Source of the DNA: Rugosimonospora acidiphila
GTDB taxonomy: Bacteria > Actinomycetota > Actinomycetes > Mycobacteriales > Micromonosporaceae
Assembly: GCF_039543385.1 (NCBI RefSeq)
Contig: NZ_BAABJQ010000024.1
Location: 1 to 64,000 of the forward strand
Length of the DNA: 64,000 nucleotides
Reading direction: 5' to 3'
This document shows positions 50,689 to 59,947 of the stretch, piece after piece. Numbering within the stretch: the stretch's first letter is position 1; each line of letters begins with the position of its first letter. The position numbers were made by a program, and so were the translations under genes. The notes under the pieces were generated by a model. It was not told the origin of the DNA, searched no databases, and saw nothing but the letters and a program-made list of their open reading frames with translations.

Positions 50689-51072
50689 TCAGTCGCGGCG
50701 CTCGCGCCAGACCCGCACCACGTCGTCGACGTCGAACAGGGGCAGCACCACCGGCGGGCCGTCGACCAGTCCGCGCTGCGCCTGGCGGATCCGCTCGTTG
50801 AGTTCGGTCACGTACCGCCGGACCGCCGCCTCGGTCGGCTTCTTCGCGACCTCGTGCATCAGGTCCTCGGCCTGCCTGCGCAGGCGCAGCGAGGTGGGCA
50901 GCACGCCGGTGATGTTCTCCCGCCGGACCCAGTCCTTGACCCACCAGTTCTCGTCGTAGGGCTCCCCGCGCCCGGGCAGCGGCTTGCCGGAGCCGGGCAG
51001 GTTGTCGAACTCCCCGCGCTCCTGGGCCTCCCGGATCTGGCGGTCGAGGGGCGATTCGTACTGGGCGGTCAT
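50689..51072 (-). CDS. DUF1992 (DnaJ-homologue subfamily C member 28-like) protein
   Basis: The 127-aa protein has the family core SPLDRQIREAQERGEFDNLPGSGKPL followed by WVKDWVRRENITGVLPTSLRLRRQAEDL. It has no J domain. Function in bacteria is unknown. ATG 51072 has GGAGGTG six bases upstream, better than the upstream in-frame start. It is convergent with the P60/VCBS gene. Confidence 0.88.
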   Translation of the reverse strand: MTAQYESPLDRQIREAQERGEFDNLPGSGKPLPGRGEPYDENWWVKDWVRRENITGVLPTSLRLRRQAEDLMHEVAKKPTEAAVRRYVTELNERIRQAQRGLVDGPPVVLPLFDVDDVVRVWRERRD

Positions 51073-51121
51073 CGGGTGCACCTCCTCCGACGGGGTACGC
51101 CGGCCCAACGGTACCCGCCCC

Positions 51122-51622
51122 TCATGATCCGTACTTCTGCACGATCGTGGTGAGCGCGGCGATCACCGGGCGCAGCGGCGCGGCGATCCCGCCGTCCTGG
51201 GCGAGGATCTGCCGGTCCGCGTAGGTCAGGTGGTACGTGAACAGGTCGCTGCCCCGGGCGCTCTGGGTGGCGGGCAGCGTCCCGAAGCCCGAGCCGGCCA
51301 GCATCCGGACCAGCTCCGCGCGCTCGGCCTCGGTCAACCGGCCCGACCGGCTCAATGGCGGGCGCCGCCGCTGGAGCGTGAAGCCGCCGTCCTCGCGGAT
51401 CACCAGTCGGTCGGTCAGCCCGGCCAGGCCGCCCTGGCGATCGAACCGGATCAGCACGCCGTCGCCGGACGGGTCGGTCGCCGGTGCGCTTCCGGCGGGG
51501 GTCTGCGGCATCGGCGTGGGCGCGGCGCCCGGCTGCGGCGCGCCGGCACCGCACCCGGCGGCGACGCACCCGGCCAGCGCCAGGCCGGCGAGCAGCGCCC
51601 CACGCCCGGTCCCTCGTCGCAT
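51122..51622 (-). CDS. Lipoprotein with emfourin-like domain
   Basis: The 166-aa protein has a lipoprotein signal with lipobox LALAGC (a second AAGC follows). A Pro-rich linker is followed by a domain containing IRFDRQGGLAGLTDRLVI and LTEAERAELVRMLAGSGF. The latter pattern resembles emfourin, an inhibitor of M4 metalloproteases, though similarity is judged by eye. It would be anchored outside the membrane. It follows the glycosidase by 54 bp in the same direction and may be co-transcribed. Confidence 0.7.
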   Translation of the reverse strand: MRRGTGRGALLAGLALAGCVAAGCGAGAPQPGAAPTPMPQTPAGSAPATDPSGDGVLIRFDRQGGLAGLTDRLVIREDGGFTLQRRRPPLSRSGRLTEAERAELVRMLAGSGFGTLPATQSARGSDLFTYHLTYADRQILAQDGGIAAPLRPVIAALTTIVQKYGS

Positions 51623-51676
51623 CGAAAACCACCAATCGCCTCGATGAGCGATTGTGTGCCGCCCGCGCGGGCGCCG

Positions 51677-53308
51677 TCAACGCGGCATGCCGGCCCCGGT
51701 GGTGCTGGCCGCGGAGCCGGCAGTGGTGCTGGCCGCGGAGCCGGCGGTGACGCCGGCCGCCGACGCCGCCGTCTCGCCGGCGGCCGGCCCCGCGCCGGGC
51801 GGCACCAGGAGCTCCGCCGCCGCCTGCCGGCAGGCCAGGCTGCCGCCCCAGGTGGCCACGTGCACCGCGCCCCACGCGGAGCCGGCCAACCCGGTCTCCA
51901 CCACCACGCAGTCGTCGCGGGCGCCCACCAGCACCTTGAGCGCCTGGACCACCCACTCGTACCGGTGCGCGTCGCGCACCACGACGACCAGCGGCCGGCC
52001 CCCCGCCGGTGCCAGCGCGACCTGGTGCAGGTCGACCCCGTCGAGGAAATCCGCCTCCCCCAGCCGGACCCCCGTGGTGTCCGGCATGGCGTCGGCGAGC
52101 AGGTCGCGCAGGCCCCAGGGAACGTCGTCGCCGACCGCGATGTTGCTGGCCGGGGAGAGCTCCACCACGTGCGGCGGGGCCGACAGGGGCAACGGCTGCC
52201 CTCCGGTCGCGGCGGTGAGCCGGATGGCCCGCCGGGCGGCCGCGAGCCCCAGCCCGGCATCGCGCGGCGGCCGGTGCCCGTCGAGGTCGGCGCGCTGCCG
52301 CGCGGTCCACGCGGCGAGTTCGGCGACCCGGCCGGCGGCCTCGACCAGCCGCTGCTCCGGCAGCCGCCCGTCGACGACGGCGTCGACTATCGCGTCGCGC
52401 AGCGCGGTGGCCGTCCGCTCGTCGGCGTGGTCGCCGCCCACGCACACCGCGTCCACCCCGGCGGCCAGCGCCCGGACGGCCGCGCCGGCCAGCCCGTACG
52501 GGCCGGTCAGCGCCCGCATCTCGATCCCGTCGGTCACCACCAGTCCGGTGAAGCCCAGCTCACCGCGCAGCAGGTCGGTCATCACCCGCCGGCTGAGCGT
52601 CGCGGGCAGGTCCTCGTCGATCGCCGGCACCAGCAGGTGTCCGGTCATCACGGCACGCGCGCCCGCCGCGATGGCGGCCCGGAACGGGACCAGCTCGCAC
52701 CGCTCCAACTCCTCCCGCCCGGCGGTGATCAGCGGGATCAGGTGGTGCGAGTCGGCGCTGGTGTCGCCGTGTCCCGGGAAGTGCTTGGCGCAGGCCGCCA
52801 CGCCCGCCGACTGCTGGCCGGTGATCCAGGCGGCGGTGTGCCGCGCCACCAGATCGGGGTCCGCGCCGAACGAGCGCACCCCGATGACGGGGTTGTCGGG
52901 GTTGGAGTTGACGTCGGCGTCCGGGGCGTAGTTCAGGGTGACGCCGGCCTCGGCCAGGTCGCGCCCGACGTCCCGAGCCACGGCGGAGGTGAGGTCGGGG
53001 TCGTCCACGACGCCGAGCGCCCAGTTGCCGGGCCGGGAGCTTCCGGTGCGCGCCTCCAGCCGGGTGACATCGCCGGCCTCCTCGTCGATGCCGACGATGA
53101 CGTCCGGGTTGGTCGAGCGCAGCACCGCGGTGAGCGCGGCGACCTGCTCCCGGCTCTCGACGTTGCGGCTGAACAGCGCGACGCCGCCGAGTCCCGCCTC
53201 CAGGCGGCGCAGCAGCCAGGGCGGCGGACTCTTCCCCTCGAAGCCGGGCTGCAGCACCGCGTCCGCGAGCCGTTGAAGTTCCGGGCTCCGGACGTAGCCG
53301 CTTGCCAT
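51677..53308 (-). CDS. Glycoside hydrolase family 3, NagZ-type beta-N-acetylhexosaminidase
   Basis: The 543-aa protein has a GH3 TIM barrel with the NagZ signature KHFPGHGDTSADSHH, the nucleophile aspartate in VVTDGIEMRAL and GGVALFSRNVES near the start. A C-terminal domain from about residue 370 carries a repeat-like tail (GSAASTT units) encoded by near-identical DNA at 51700-51750. There is no signal peptide, so it likely acts inside the cell on muropeptides or glycosides during wall recycling. Confidence 0.88.
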   Translation of the reverse strand: MASGYVRSPELQRLADAVLQPGFEGKSPPPWLLRRLEAGLGGVALFSRNVESREQVAALTAVLRSTNPDVIVGIDEEAGDVTRLEARTGSSRPGNWALGVVDDPDLTSAVARDVGRDLAEAGVTLNYAPDADVNSNPDNPVIGVRSFGADPDLVARHTAAWITGQQSAGVAACAKHFPGHGDTSADSHHLIPLITAGREELERCELVPFRAAIAAGARAVMTGHLLVPAIDEDLPATLSRRVMTDLLRGELGFTGLVVTDGIEMRALTGPYGLAGAAVRALAAGVDAVCVGGDHADERTATALRDAIVDAVVDGRLPEQRLVEAAGRVAELAAWTARQRADLDGHRPPRDAGLGLAAARRAIRLTAATGGQPLPLSAPPHVVELSPASNIAVGDDVPWGLRDLLADAMPDTTGVRLGEADFLDGVDLHQVALAPAGGRPLVVVVRDAHRYEWVVQALKVLVGARDDCVVVETGLAGSAWGAVHVATWGGSLACRQAAAELLVPPGAGPAAGETAASAAGVTAGSAASTTAGSAASTTGAGMPR

Positions 53309-53460
53309 ATGCGCTCCTCGGGTGTCCCCGCCGTCGAGGCGATCCTGTTTCGCGAGTCAAATTCTCGGTGAGATCACGGAAACAGTCAAGAAACCTTGCA
53401 ATTTCCCGACCCGCGCGTCGCGGCCCGGACGCGGGCGGACCGGGGCCGGCGCCGGGTCGT

Positions 53461-53790
53461 GGGCCGCTGCACGGGCTGCCCATCGGCCTCAAGGACCTGT
53501 GCGACACCGCCGGGGTGCCCACCACCGCCGGATCCGCGCTGCGCCGCCATCACGTGCCGGCGGCCGACTCGGCGGTGGCGGCCCGCCTGCGGCAGGCGGG
53601 CGCCGTGCTGCTGGGCAAGCACGCCACGCACGAGTTCGCCCGGGGCGGCACCACCAACAACCCGCACTTCGGGGCCACCCGCACCCCGTACGCGCCGGAC
53701 CGGATCCCCGCCGGCTCGTCGGGCGGGTGGCCGAAGTCCTCCGGGTGGGCCAGGCGGCCGCCCTACCACTGCCCGACCCTCCTCCCCTGA
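53461..53790 (+). pseudogene. Amidase (GatA-like) remnant
   Basis: The plus strand encodes GPLHGLPIGLKDLCDTAGVP, AGAVLLGKHATHEFARGGTT and PDRIPAGSSGG, the catalytic-lysine and serine-loop region of amidase-signature enzymes (Lys in GLKDL). The sequence then jumps to an unrelated tail and a stop; in the next frame EVLRVGQAAALPLPDPPP resembles the usual C-terminus of such amidases. About 110 residues of a 450-residue family remain, with no proper start. It is a decayed gene with a large internal deletion. It lies upstream of an APC permease and a formamidase, perhaps an old amide-use locus. Confidence 0.7.
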
Positions 53791-53872
53791 ACGGCCGATG
53801 ACCCTTTTCAATTCATGTCGATGCCGGTACGGTCACGTCTAACTTTCAAGGTCACTTCGGTTGGGGGCACCC

Positions 53873-55372
53873 ATGGCCGACCAGACCGTTCCAAACCCAC
53901 CGGCACTGCGCGCGAACGCGATAGGTCTGCGCGAGGTCCTTTTCCAGAGCATCACGGACATGGCGCCGGGGGCCGCCGTCGCCGCCTCGATCCCGGCCGG
54001 AGCCGCCTTCGCGGGCGGCTCGCTGCCCCTGGCGGTGCTGTTCGCGCTCATCGCCTGCCTGTTCTCCGCGGTCAGCGTGGCGGAGCTGGCCAAGCACCTG
54101 CCCGCCGCCGGCTCGCTCGCGACCTACGCGGCCAACGGCCTGCACAAGACCGTGGGCTTCCTGGTCGCCTGGGCGTACGTGCTGGTCGGTGTGTTGATTT
54201 CGCCGCTCGTCCTGCTCCAGCTGGGATTCACCACCGCCTCGACCATCAACTCCGAATTCTCCGGCTACCCGGCGAACCTGTGGTGGCCGTGGACGATCCT
54301 CGGCGCGCTGATCGTGATGGCGGCCGGGCTCTACGGCGTGCGCGCCTCGGCGGGGCTGGGCACCATCCTCGGGATATTCGAGATCGGCGTGTTCCTTGTG
54401 CTCGCCGTGCTGCTGATCATTCATGCCGGGCATGCCAACACCCTGTCGGTCTTCGGCACCGGGCACACGCCCGCCGAACACCACGGCATCTCCGGGGTGA
54501 TCGCCGGATCCATCTTCACGATCCTCGCCTTCGGCGGGTTCGAGGGCGCGACGCCGCTGGCCGAGGAGGCGCGCGACCCACGGCGCACCATCCGCCGCGC
54601 GGTGCTCGGCGCGACCCTGACCATCGGCATCCTCTACATCATCACCACGTACGCCGTGGACGTCGCGTTCGGGCCGGACAAGTTCGCCACCTTCACCAGT
54701 TCGGGCGCCTCCTCCTGGGAGGGGCTGGCCCGCCAGTTCTACGGGCTGTTCTGGTTCTTCGTCTTCCTGGCCATCGTGAACTCCACGATCGCCAACGCCA
54801 ACGCGGGCGTGAACGTGTCCAGCCGCACCGCGTACGCGATGGGCCGCATCGGTGCGTTCCCCTACCGCCTGGCCCGCATCGCCCTGCGGCACCGGTCGCC
54901 GTACGTGGCGATCCTCGCGGTGAGCGCCGCGACCATCGCGGTGTCGCTGGGCCTGGGCTTCGCGTACGACCCGGTGACGGCATTCTCGGTGGTCGGCACC
55001 GGCATCGTGATCCTGCTGGTGGCCATCTACATCGTCACCAACATCACGTGCGTGGCGTACTTCCTGCGGCACCGTCGCGAGGAGCTGAACGTGGTCCTGC
55101 ACGTGGTGATTCCGATCCTCGGCGTGCTGGCGTTCGTGCCGGCCTGGCTCACCGCGGCCGGGCTACCGGTGTTCTCGTTCGTCTCCACGCTGGCACCCCC
55201 GATCTCGTACGCGGGGCCGGCCGTGGCGGTGTGGATGCTGCTGGGCGTCGGGTACCTGACGTGGCTGTACCGCAGGCACCCGGACCGGGTGGCCGACGTG
55301 GCCCGGGTGCACCTCGACGAGCAGCCGGGCGAGCAACCGGCCGTCCCGGCGAGCCCGCTGGAGGCGGTGTGA
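53873..55372 (+). CDS. APC-superfamily amino acid/amine permease
   Basis: The 499-aa protein has 12 hydrophobic segments from about residue 20 and the APC start motif FQSITDMAPGAAVAASIPAGAAFAGG. The GGFEGATPLAEEARDPRRTI motif after segment 5 is also typical. ATG 53873 follows GGGGG; TTG 53861 is also in frame. Its stop overlaps the formamidase start (GTGA), so it probably imports the substrate or a related amide/amine. Confidence 0.88.
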   Translation: MADQTVPNPPALRANAIGLREVLFQSITDMAPGAAVAASIPAGAAFAGGSLPLAVLFALIACLFSAVSVAELAKHLPAAGSLATYAANGLHKTVGFLVAWAYVLVGVLISPLVLLQLGFTTASTINSEFSGYPANLWWPWTILGALIVMAAGLYGVRASAGLGTILGIFEIGVFLVLAVLLIIHAGHANTLSVFGTGHTPAEHHGISGVIAGSIFTILAFGGFEGATPLAEEARDPRRTIRRAVLGATLTIGILYIITTYAVDVAFGPDKFATFTSSGASSWEGLARQFYGLFWFFVFLAIVNSTIANANAGVNVSSRTAYAMGRIGAFPYRLARIALRHRSPYVAILAVSAATIAVSLGLGFAYDPVTAFSVVGTGIVILLVAIYIVTNITCVAYFLRHRREELNVVLHVVIPILGVLAFVPAWLTAAGLPVFSFVSTLAPPISYAGPAVAVWMLLGVGYLTWLYRRHPDRVADVARVHLDEQPGEQPAVPASPLEAV

Positions 55373-56388
55373 CACAGGCAGGGCTGCTGACGTTCCGGCC
55401 GAGCGTCGGGGACTACGCGTGGACGTTCGGGGGTGCCGCCCCGGTCGCTCGGGTGGCCCCCGGCACGGTACTGGAGCTGTTCACCGAGGATTGTTTCGCC
55501 GGCCGGGTTCGCGGGGTCGACGACCTCGTGTCGCGGGTGGTGGAATTCCCGTTCGTCAACCCGCAGACCGGACCGTTCTATGTGGAGGGTGCGCAGCCCG
55601 GCGACACGCTCGCCGTGCACTTCGTCTCCATCGAGCCTGCCCGGGACTGGGCCGCCTCCACCACCGTGCCGCTGTTCGGCGCGCTGACCCCGACCCACGC
55701 CACGGCGGCCCTGCAGGAAGCGCTGCCCGAGGTGGTCTGGATCTGGCAGCTCGACCGGGCGCGCCGGCTGTGCCGGTTCGAGTCCCGGTTCGGACAGTAC
55801 ACAGTGGACCTGCCGATGGATCCCATGCACGGCACGGTCGGTGTCGCGCCGGCGAACCTGGAGGCGCGCTCCTCCCTGGTGCCGGACGCGCACGGCGGCA
55901 ACATGGACACCCCGGAGATGCGCGCCGGGGTCACCTGCTACCTCGGGGTCAACGTGGAGGGTGCGCTGTTCTCCCTCGGCGACGGCCACGCCCGGCAGGG
56001 CGAGGGCGAGACGTGCGGGGTCGCGGTGGAGTGCGCGATGGACACCGTCCTCATCGTCGACCTCATCAAGAACCGCCCGTGCCCGTGGCCCCGGCTGGAG
56101 TCCGACACCCACATCATCTCCACCGGTTCGGCACGGCCGCTGGAGGACGCGTTCCGGATCGCGCAACTGGACCTGGTGCGGTGGCTGGAGGCCGACTACG
56201 GGCTGCCCGCGCTGGACGGGTACCAGCTCGTCTCGCAGGCCGTCGAGTCACCGCTGGCCAACGTGGTGGACCCGAATTACACGTCGATCGCGAAGATCCG
56301 CAAGCAGTGGCTGCCCCGCTCACCCGCGATGGACGGCACGCATGCCCGGCTGCGCGAGCAGGCCGCCGCGTACCTCGCCGGGCGCTGA
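55369..56388 (+). CDS. Acetamidase/formamidase family protein
   Basis: The 339-aa protein has the FmdA_AmdA fold: LELFTEDCFAGRV, FVNPQTGPFYVEGAQPGDTLAVHF, MHGTVGVAP, HGGNMDTPEM and LGDGHARQGEGE. These are metal- and substrate-contacting motifs of formamidases. It hydrolyses a short amide to ammonia and acid. The GTG start overlaps the permease stop. Its last 69 bases overlap the 3' end of hypB on the other strand. Confidence 0.9.
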   Translation: MTQAGLLTFRPSVGDYAWTFGGAAPVARVAPGTVLELFTEDCFAGRVRGVDDLVSRVVEFPFVNPQTGPFYVEGAQPGDTLAVHFVSIEPARDWAASTTVPLFGALTPTHATAALQEALPEVVWIWQLDRARRLCRFESRFGQYTVDLPMDPMHGTVGVAPANLEARSSLVPDAHGGNMDTPEMRAGVTCYLGVNVEGALFSLGDGHARQGEGETCGVAVECAMDTVLIVDLIKNRPCPWPRLESDTHIISTGSARPLEDAFRIAQLDLVRWLEADYGLPALDGYQLVSQAVESPLANVVDPNYTSIAKIRKQWLPRSPAMDGTHARLREQAAAYLAGR

Positions 56389-57066
56389 CGAGCGGGGAGC
56401 ACGGGCGCGCAGCCACCCGTACCAGCTCTCCAGGCCGTCTCCGCGGGTCGCCGACACGGGCAGCGGCACCAGCCCCGGCCGCACCGACGCGGCGGCCCGC
56501 TCGAACGCGGCGAGGTCCACGTCCAGGTGCGGCAGCAGGTCGACCTTGTTGAGCAGCAGCAGGTCCGCGCAGCGGAACATGTGCGGGTACTTCAGCGGCT
56601 TGTCGGCGCCCTCGGTCACCGACGCGACCACCACCCGGGCGCTCTCCCCCAGGTCGAACAGGGCCGGGCAGACCAGGTTGCCCACGTTCTCCACGAACAG
56701 CAGCGACCCTTCGGGGGGATCCAGCTCGCGCAGGCCCCGCGCCACCATCGCGGCGTCCAGGTGGCAGCCGGCCCCCGTGTTGATCTGAAGGGCGCGGGCG
56801 CCCGCCGCCCGGATGCGTCCCGAATCCAGCCCGGTGGCCTGGTCGCCCTCGATGACGAACACCGGCGCCCGCTCGGCCATGGCCCGCACGGTGCGCTCCA
56901 GCAGCGTGGTCTTGCCCGACCCCGGGGAGCTCATCAGATTGACCGCGAGAATGTGCCGGCGCGCGAACCACTCGCGGTTGCGCTCGGCGAGCAGGTCGTT
57001 CTTCTCCAGCACCCGCTGCTCCAGCGCGATGGTGGTAGGGGCGGCGCAGCCGCAGGTTCCACACAT
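56320..57066 (-). CDS. hypB: Hydrogenase nickel incorporation protein HypB
   Basis: The 248-aa GTPase has an N-terminal CGTCGC metal site, the P-loop NLMSSPGSGKTTLLERT, IEGDQATGLD and a NKVDLLPH guanine-recognition motif. It delivers nickel to the hydrogenase large subunit with HypA. No histidine-rich stretch is present. The C-terminus after WYGWLRARA is extended by about 25 residues into the formamidase gene on the opposite strand. It is the last gene of the accessory operon, one base after hypA. Confidence 0.95.
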   Translation of the reverse strand: MCGTCGCAAPTTIALEQRVLEKNDLLAERNREWFARRHILAVNLMSSPGSGKTTLLERTVRAMAERAPVFVIEGDQATGLDSGRIRAAGARALQINTGAGCHLDAAMVARGLRELDPPEGSLLFVENVGNLVCPALFDLGESARVVVASVTEGADKPLKYPHMFRCADLLLLNKVDLLPHLDVDLAAFERAAASVRPGLVPLPVSATRGDGLESWYGWLRARAPRSSAPGEVRGGLLAQPGMRAVHRG

Positions 57067-57067
57067 G

Positions 57068-57397
57068 TCAGGTCACCTCGACGGATCGGATGGTCAGGCT
57101 CTCGCCCCCGCGCACCTCGACGTCGGCGCTTCCGCAGGGACACAACAGGATCAGGTCATCGACGCCGAACTCGCCGCCGCACGAGCGGCACCGGGCCCAG
57201 CCGTCCGGCTCCTCGATGTCCAGCCGGGCGCCGGCCACCGGGGTACCGGCCGCGGCGAGGTCGAAGCAGAACCGGATGGCGTCGGGTACCACCCCGGACA
57301 GCTTGCCCACCGACAGCAGCACCCGGGTCACCCGGGCGTCGCCGCACCGCCCGCCCACCGTCTCGACGATGCTCTCGGCGATGGCCAGCTCGTGCAT
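57068..57397 (-). CDS. hypA: Hydrogenase nickel chaperone HypA
   Basis: The 109-aa protein begins MHELAIAESIV, with the nickel-binding N-terminus and His2. It carries a zinc site of two pairs, CRSC and CPCGSA. It works with HypB in nickel insertion. A 14-bp gap follows hypE. Confidence 0.95.
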   Translation of the reverse strand: MHELAIAESIVETVGGRCGDARVTRVLLSVGKLSGVVPDAIRFCFDLAAAGTPVAGARLDIEEPDGWARCRSCGGEFGVDDLILLCPCGSADVEVRGGESLTIRSVEVT

Positions 57398-57411
57398 CGC
57401 TTGCGGCCCGG

Positions 57412-58533
57412 TCAGCAGATGCGCGGCAGTGGATCGCCGACCAGCAGGTCGACGATACGGGTGCCGCCGAAGACGGTGTTGAGCAGGACCAGGCCCGGCG
57501 GGTCGGCGGCGACCCGGCCGATGATGGCCGCCTGCTCGCCGCCCGGGTGTGCGCGCAGCACCTCCAGCGCCGGCTGCACGCCGTCCGGCTCGACAACCGC
57601 CACCATGCGCCCCTCGCAGGCCACGTAGAGCGGGTCGATGCCCAGCAGCTCAGCGGTGCCGCGCACCTGCGGGCTCACCGGTACGGCGGCCTCGTCCACC
57701 ACCACCGACACGTCGGCCGCGCGGGCGATCTCGTTGAGTACCGTGGCCACGCCGCCCCGGGTCGCGTCGCGCAGCGCGCGCACCCCCGGCACGGCGTGCA
57801 GCAGCGCCGAGACCATCCCGGACAGCGGTGCGGTGTCGGAGGTGACGTCGGCGTCGATGTCCAGCTCGCCCCGGGCCAGCATGACGGTGATGCCGTGCTC
57901 GCCGATCGGCCCCGACACCAGCACGGCGTCGCCCGGCCGCGCGGACGCGGCGGCCAGCCGCACCCCCGGAATCATCGTGCCGATGCCGGCGGTGTTGATG
58001 TAACAGCCGTCCGCGCCGCCACGCTGCACCACCTTGGTGTCGCCGGTGACCACCTGGACGCCGGCCGCCGCCGCGGCGCGGGCCATCGAGGCCACCACCC
58101 GCTCCAGGTCCTCGACCGCGAAGCCCTCCTCCAGGATGAAGCCGGCCGACAGGAACATCGGGGTGGCGCCGCGCACGGCCAGGTCGTTGACCGTCCCGTT
58201 GATCGCCAGGTCCCCGATGTCGCCGCCCGGAAAGAACAGCGGCGAGACCACGAACGAGTCGGTGGTGAAGGCCAGCCGGGTCCCGCCGGCGACCAGTTCG
58301 GCGGCGTCCTCCATCCGGTCGAGCACCGGATTTCCCAGCCGTGGCAGGAACACCGCGTCGATCAGGGTCTGGGTGGCCTTGCCGCCCGCGCCGTGCGCCA
58401 TCGTGATGCGCTCCTCGCGCAGCCGGGGCCGGGCCCGCCGGACCCGCTCGATGCGCTCGATCACCTGTTGCTCCCGCGCGACCTGACCGCGCGGCGCCTC
58501 CTGCTGTGCTACTTCTCCGTGCGCGACGCTCAC
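57412..58533 (-). CDS. hypE: Carbamoyl dehydratase HypE
   Basis: The 373-aa protein has the HypE core TMAHGAGGKATQTLI, FTTDSFVVSPLFFPGGDIG, VTGDTKVV and the conserved C-terminal PRIC, whose cysteine carries the carbamoyl group made into the cyanide ligand of the NiFe site. The GTG start overlaps the hypD stop as GTGA. The first about 45 residues (GEVAQQEAPRGQV...) are an unconserved charged extension. HypF, its partner, is not in this window. Confidence 0.93.
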   Translation of the reverse strand: MSVAHGEVAQQEAPRGQVAREQQVIERIERVRRARPRLREERITMAHGAGGKATQTLIDAVFLPRLGNPVLDRMEDAAELVAGGTRLAFTTDSFVVSPLFFPGGDIGDLAINGTVNDLAVRGATPMFLSAGFILEEGFAVEDLERVVASMARAAAAAGVQVVTGDTKVVQRGGADGCYINTAGIGTMIPGVRLAAASARPGDAVLVSGPIGEHGITVMLARGELDIDADVTSDTAPLSGMVSALLHAVPGVRALRDATRGGVATVLNEIARAADVSVVVDEAAVPVSPQVRGTAELLGIDPLYVACEGRMVAVVEPDGVQPALEVLRAHPGGEQAAIIGRVAADPPGLVLLNTVFGGTRIVDLLVGDPLPRIC

Positions 58534-59657
58534 ACCCTGCTCGCTTCCCTCACCCGTTGCCGGCTGAACCGGCCGAAGTTGTAGTACGCCGCGCAGGCCC
58601 CCTCCGGGGACACCATGCACGTGCCGATCGGTGTCTCCGGGGTACACGCGGTGCCGAAGACCTTGCACTCCCACGGCTTGAGCACGCCCTTGAGCACCTC
58701 GCCGCACTGGCACGCCTTGGGGTCGGCGATGCGCACGCCGGGCACGTCGAACACGAGCTCCGCGTCGTACTCGGCGAACTCCTCGCGCAGCCGCAGCGCC
58801 GAGTGGTTGATGAACCCCAGCCCCCGCCACTCGAAGAACGGCCGCAGCCGCATGGTCTGGTTGATGGCCTGTAGCGCTATCGGGTTGCCGTCCCACGGCA
58901 CCACCCGGCCGTACTGATTCTCCACCGCGCACCGGCCCTCGGCCAGCTGCCGCATCAGCAGATACACGGACTGCAGGATGTCCAGCGGCTCGAACCCGGC
59001 CACCACCACCGGTTTGCCGTAGTCGCGGGCGATGAACTCGTACGGGCGGCAGCCGATCACCGTGGACACGTGGCCCGGCCCGAGGAACCCGTCCAGCCGC
59101 AGATCCGGCGAGTCCAGAATGGCCTTGATGGCCGGGATGATGGTGACGTGGTTGGCGAACACGAAGAAGTTGCGCAGCCCCTCGGCCCTGGCCCGCAGCA
59201 GGGTCATGGCGGTGGACGGTGCCGTGGTCTCGAACCCGATCGCCATGAACACGATCCGCTGCTCCGGCCGCTGCCGGGCGATGGCCAACGCGTCCAGCGG
59301 CGAGTAGACCATCCGGATGTTGGTGTCCCGCGCGTTCGCGTCGAAGAACGAACCGTTGCCACCCGGTACCCGCATCATGTCGCCGAAGGACGTCATCAGC
59401 ACGCCCGGCTGCCGGGCGATGTGGATGGCGTCGTCGACGCGGCCCATCGGGATCACGCACACCGGGCAGCCCGGCCCGTGCACCAGCGTGATGTTCTCCG
59501 GGAGGTAGTCCTCCAGGCCGTGCTTGTAGATGGTGTGCGTGTGCCCGCCACACACCTCCATGAACTTGTACTCGCGGCCGGGCTCGCACAGCTGCGCGAT
59601 CCGCGCCGCCAGTGCCCGCGCCTTCTCCGCGTCGCGGAACTCGTCGACGTAACGCAT
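58530..59657 (-). CDS. hypD: Hydrogenase Fe(CN)2CO assembly protein HypD
   Basis: The 375-aa protein has the motifs CGGHTHTIYKHG, GPGCPVC, GFETTAPSTA and the four C-terminal cysteines of an Fe-S cluster (CQCGEVLKG, WECKVF, GTCMVSPEGACAAYYN). With HypC it builds the Fe(CN)2CO unit. The ATG overlaps the hypC stop by one base. Confidence 0.95.
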   Translation of the reverse strand: MRYVDEFRDAEKARALAARIAQLCEPGREYKFMEVCGGHTHTIYKHGLEDYLPENITLVHGPGCPVCVIPMGRVDDAIHIARQPGVLMTSFGDMMRVPGGNGSFFDANARDTNIRMVYSPLDALAIARQRPEQRIVFMAIGFETTAPSTAMTLLRARAEGLRNFFVFANHVTIIPAIKAILDSPDLRLDGFLGPGHVSTVIGCRPYEFIARDYGKPVVVAGFEPLDILQSVYLLMRQLAEGRCAVENQYGRVVPWDGNPIALQAINQTMRLRPFFEWRGLGFINHSALRLREEFAEYDAELVFDVPGVRIADPKACQCGEVLKGVLKPWECKVFGTACTPETPIGTCMVSPEGACAAYYNFGRFSRQRVREASRV

Positions 59658-59947
59658 CAGTGTTCCCCCGGCCATCCGTCGATGTTCGATTCCCGCAGCG
59701 CGGTCAGCTCGTCGGCGTAGGGAGTGCCGATGCTCTCCAGGAACGCGAGCACCGCCCGCGCCTCGTCCTCGGAGATCTTCGACAGGGCGAAGCCGACGTG
59801 CACCAGTACCCAGTCGCCCAGCCGCAGATCCTGGTCGGCCAGCAGGGCCACGTTGATTTTCCGGCGCACCCCGCTGACCATCACCACCCCGAGATCGGGC
59901 TGTTCGGCCACGGTGTCCACCAGCTCACCGGGGATGCCCAGGCACAC
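59657..59947 (-). CDS. hypC: Hydrogenase chaperone HypC
   Basis: The 96-aa protein begins MCLGIPGELV with the essential Cys2 and ends with a helix typical of HypC/HupF. It carries the iron cofactor with HypD to the large subunit. The start lies within the C-terminal part of the long protease frame. Confidence 0.95.
   Translation of the reverse strand: MCLGIPGELVDTVAEQPDLGVVMVSGVRRKINVALLADQDLRLGDWVLVHVGFALSKISEDEARAVLAFLESIGTPYADELTALRESNIDGWPGEH

Noticed and set aside
53852..55102. A 416-codon minus-strand frame opposite the APC permease
   Set aside because: The plus-strand protein has 12 membrane segments and family motifs; the antisense frame is His/Arg/Gln-rich noise.
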